Assembly (NCBI GenBank): GCA_022264855.1
Contig: JABYQU010000002.1
Span: 1,240,001 to 1,304,000, forward strand
Length of the DNA stretch: 64,000 nt
DNA from: Lenzites betulinus
Taxonomy: Eukaryota > Basidiomycota > Agaricomycetes > Polyporales > Polyporaceae
Reading direction: 5' to 3'
The notes under the pieces were generated by a model. The model did not search any database and was not told where the DNA came from. It saw only the letters and a program-made list of their open reading frames with translations. Shown one piece after another: positions 61,904 through 64,000 of this stretch; the stretch's first letter is position 1, and each line of letters opens with the position of its first letter. The position numbers and the translations under genes were made by a program.

Positions 61904-63992
61904 CTACTTTTGGTGCTGCTGCTGGAGGAACGCGGCGTGCGCCTGCGCGCGGTCGCACTTCTTCGCGATGCGCAGCGCGATCTCGTACGCGCGCTCGACC
62001 AGGGCACGCGACGGGCTCGTCGTCGGAGTGTGGTAGAGAAGGTCTGGTACGCCACCGCTGATCAGCGACCACGCTTACATGACAGTGACAGGTAAATTGA
62101 GAGAAGACTCACCGCGGTACTGCAGAACATAGCGCATAACCCTCTGTGTCGGCTGGATAGCCATCTCCCTGATAAACATCTTCGCGTCATGCTCCGAGTG
62201 CTTTTTGCCGTGGCCGTGTGCACTTCCACCCGCCGAATGGTGTGAGTGCTGATGAGCTTGACTGTGGTTACCGTACCCATGCGACGGCGACGGTGAGTGT
62301 GGGGACGCAGGAGGGGTGGCTAGGCTGGACAGGTTGCTCAGCGACGACGGCATGCTCTTCCTTTTCCACGAGTTCACGGCAGTGACAGCACGCGTCAACC
62401 CGAGGCCGCTCGCCATGGACGCATTCGCCTTCGCCCCATGCCCGTGCATGCTCCGCGCCTGCGCTGATCTGTTCGGGACATAGTCGGGTTCGTATGGAGG
62501 GGGGAGCGGCGCGACGGCGAGTCCAAATGCGAGGCCCGTGCCCAACGCAGCGGTAAACATTCCGCCACCAGCGTGGCCGACGCTCGAAGTGGTTTCGCCG
62601 TGGCCCACGTCGGACATTGTAGACGAGAACCGCCGGCCCACCATAGACTCGCGCTTTGGCGACGCGATGCCATTTTGACTGCGCGTTCGCATGGAGAGCC
62701 GCATGCTCGGCGCGGGAGAATCGTGCCCGTGGTTGGAGAGGCTGTCGTCCACGAGCTTCTTCGTGAGCTTCCGGGTGGGCTTGAGGTTGGCGTCCTCGGC
62801 GAAGAATTCGCCTACGACGCCGGACCACGCGACCAGAGCAGCTTCGAGTTCCTCCTCGCATCCAATGAAGGCAGTACTGACACCCCACGCGCTGGGGTCG
62901 TCGACGAGATGCGTGAGCAATGTCTCCGACACGCGCAGAAGCGCGGGGACGTGGCGAGAGACCAGCGTGGCGTAGTGGGATGAGAGCTCTGTGGAAGCAA
63001 GTTCGCGGATACGAGCTTGGTAGTTACGTTCAGTCTGCACCAGCTCGCGACAGCAGAAGAGCACCTGACGCGCCGTCTTCCAGTCTTCTTCAGCATCGCC
63101 GTCGGAGAGAGCCTCGTCGTCCGAGTTGTCGCCGTCCAGCTCGCGGTCGAAGTTGCCTACGCTGAAGCGTGCATGCGATGAAGAGCGAGGTGAGATGCCC
63201 ATCTCGCGAGGGCCCCCGAAGAAGAACGACGAGCGACGGTCGCGCGTGTCCAGAGTGGAGTCCTCCTCTCCGTGTCCAATCTGGCTGGGTGCAGTACTGC
63301 GACGACCGGGCAGCCGTCCACGCGCAAGTGCCATGCTTTCCTTCCTAAGACGCTCAAGGTGGTGCACGAGGACTTCGTCTGGAACGTCCGCCATCGCGAG
63401 GGTCCAGCGCCGCATAGCGTCCTCACTTCGATCGAGGGATCCGCTGACCACGGCAAAGCCAGACGACGACCCTTCGTCATTGCTTCGAGGCTTCCGTTGG
63501 GGAGGACTGGGGCTGCCGGACGAGGAGGACTCTGCAGATGGAGACGAGTTACTGTACATAGCTTGAGTTTCCGGGAGACCAGTCACGAGCTCCGTCGGCG
63601 ATGCGCATTCAACGTACGGATTGAATTGCTCCACGCTCGTGTTGTCCCATTCACGTACGTTGAGGGCCGAGAAGCGATCGGTGAGGTCTTCTTCGAGAGC
63701 CAGCTGGGAAGAAAGGGCGGCGAACGAGGTAGAACACAAGCCGGTGGCGGCCAGCTGCGCGAGCGCATGCGAAGAGCGTTGGCTGCGAACCTCGAAGATA
63801 GGATCCAACGTTGCCCGCCTTGAAGGCGACATGTCTGTCGACTGTGGATATTGCGTTCCCCGATGATGTCATGATTGACGGGTCGATGTAACACGTTGTA
63901 ATGGAACGTGATGGGAGGACGCATAACACAAGGAGCACGTCAGTGTCGGGAGATAACGCGCAGCGAGCAGGAGGCTTACGGAAGTGAACCAT
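61904..63992 (-). CDS. RhoGEF (DH domain)-like protein, 5' end uncertain
   Basis: Main exons 62113-63834 and 61904-62043. The certain part from the Met at 63832 is 619 residues. A possible first exon at 63980-63992 (ATG GTT CAC TTC C, then GTAAGC) would add five residues, but the gene may instead continue beyond the window. DH-domain elements are visible: an N-terminal helix, ARQVLFCCRELVQTERNYQARI, a middle helix ALLRVSETLLTHLV, and the conserved REMAIQPTQRVMRYVLQYRDLLYHTP, which fit an exchange factor for Rho-type GTPases. Between them lies a disordered insert of roughly 200 residues rich in Ser, Gly and His. No PH domain follows: the protein stops soon after the DH core. Confidence 0.7.
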
Positions 63993-64000
63993 GAGGTCGG

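Overview
The window looks like a euchromatic nuclear segment of a basidiomycete fungus, most likely an Agaricomycete. The genes are GC-rich and packed with introns of about 45-110 nt (GT-AG, plus two GC-AG cases). Protein families include a WD40 U3 snoRNP protein, a multi-ZZ Nbr1, a fungal DDD-motif glycosyltransferase and a tiny hydrophobic protein that I recall as common in Agaricomycetes. The species cannot be named from the sequence. All gene models were joined by hand from splice signals, reading frame and family similarity; no search was run.

Layout, left to right: the 3' end of an RNase T2-like gene; an ICMT-type methyltransferase (-); a 4.6 kb gene-poor stretch with a possible decayed gene; a DUF89/ARMT1-like phosphatase (+); UTP13 (-); a forkhead factor (-); NIPSNAP (-) head to head with a glycosyltransferase (+); a MOCS1-type MoaA/MoaC locus (+); a GNAT enzyme (-); an amidase (-); a TXNDC17-like thioredoxin (-); FAD monooxygenase copy 1 (-); a 73-residue hydrophobic protein (-); GOS1 (+). 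A 3 kb repeat-rich interval follows (about 35.1-38.1 kb). Next come a TatD-type hydrolase (-) head to head with TRM5 (+), the aspartate/glutamate carrier AGC1 (+), a secreted Thr/Ser-rich protein (+), FAD monooxygenase copy 2 (+), NBR1 (-) head to head with an aminotransferase class IV enzyme (+), a BTB protein (-), and a RhoGEF-like protein (-) at the right edge.

Most genes are housekeeping: ribosome biogenesis (UTP13), tRNA modification (TRM5), Golgi traffic (GOS1), molybdenum cofactor (MOCS1), folate (ADC lyase-like), mitochondrial transport (AGC1), selective autophagy (NBR1) and prenyl-protein methylation (ICMT). They do not form one pathway or an obvious cluster.

The most unusual part is 35.9-36.8 kb. 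It holds two families of four hairpin-forming repeats each, whose stems change in compensating pairs, together with 10-bp, 13-bp and GTG minisatellites and a perfect palindrome. Family A folds as a three-way junction. I do not recognise either family. Other notable points are a single in-frame TGA separating MoaA from MoaC, 5-nt, 5-nt and 9-nt micro-exons in AGC1, two GC-AG introns, a six-ZZ Nbr1, and an inverted pair of FAD monooxygenase genes with eight identical exon lengths.
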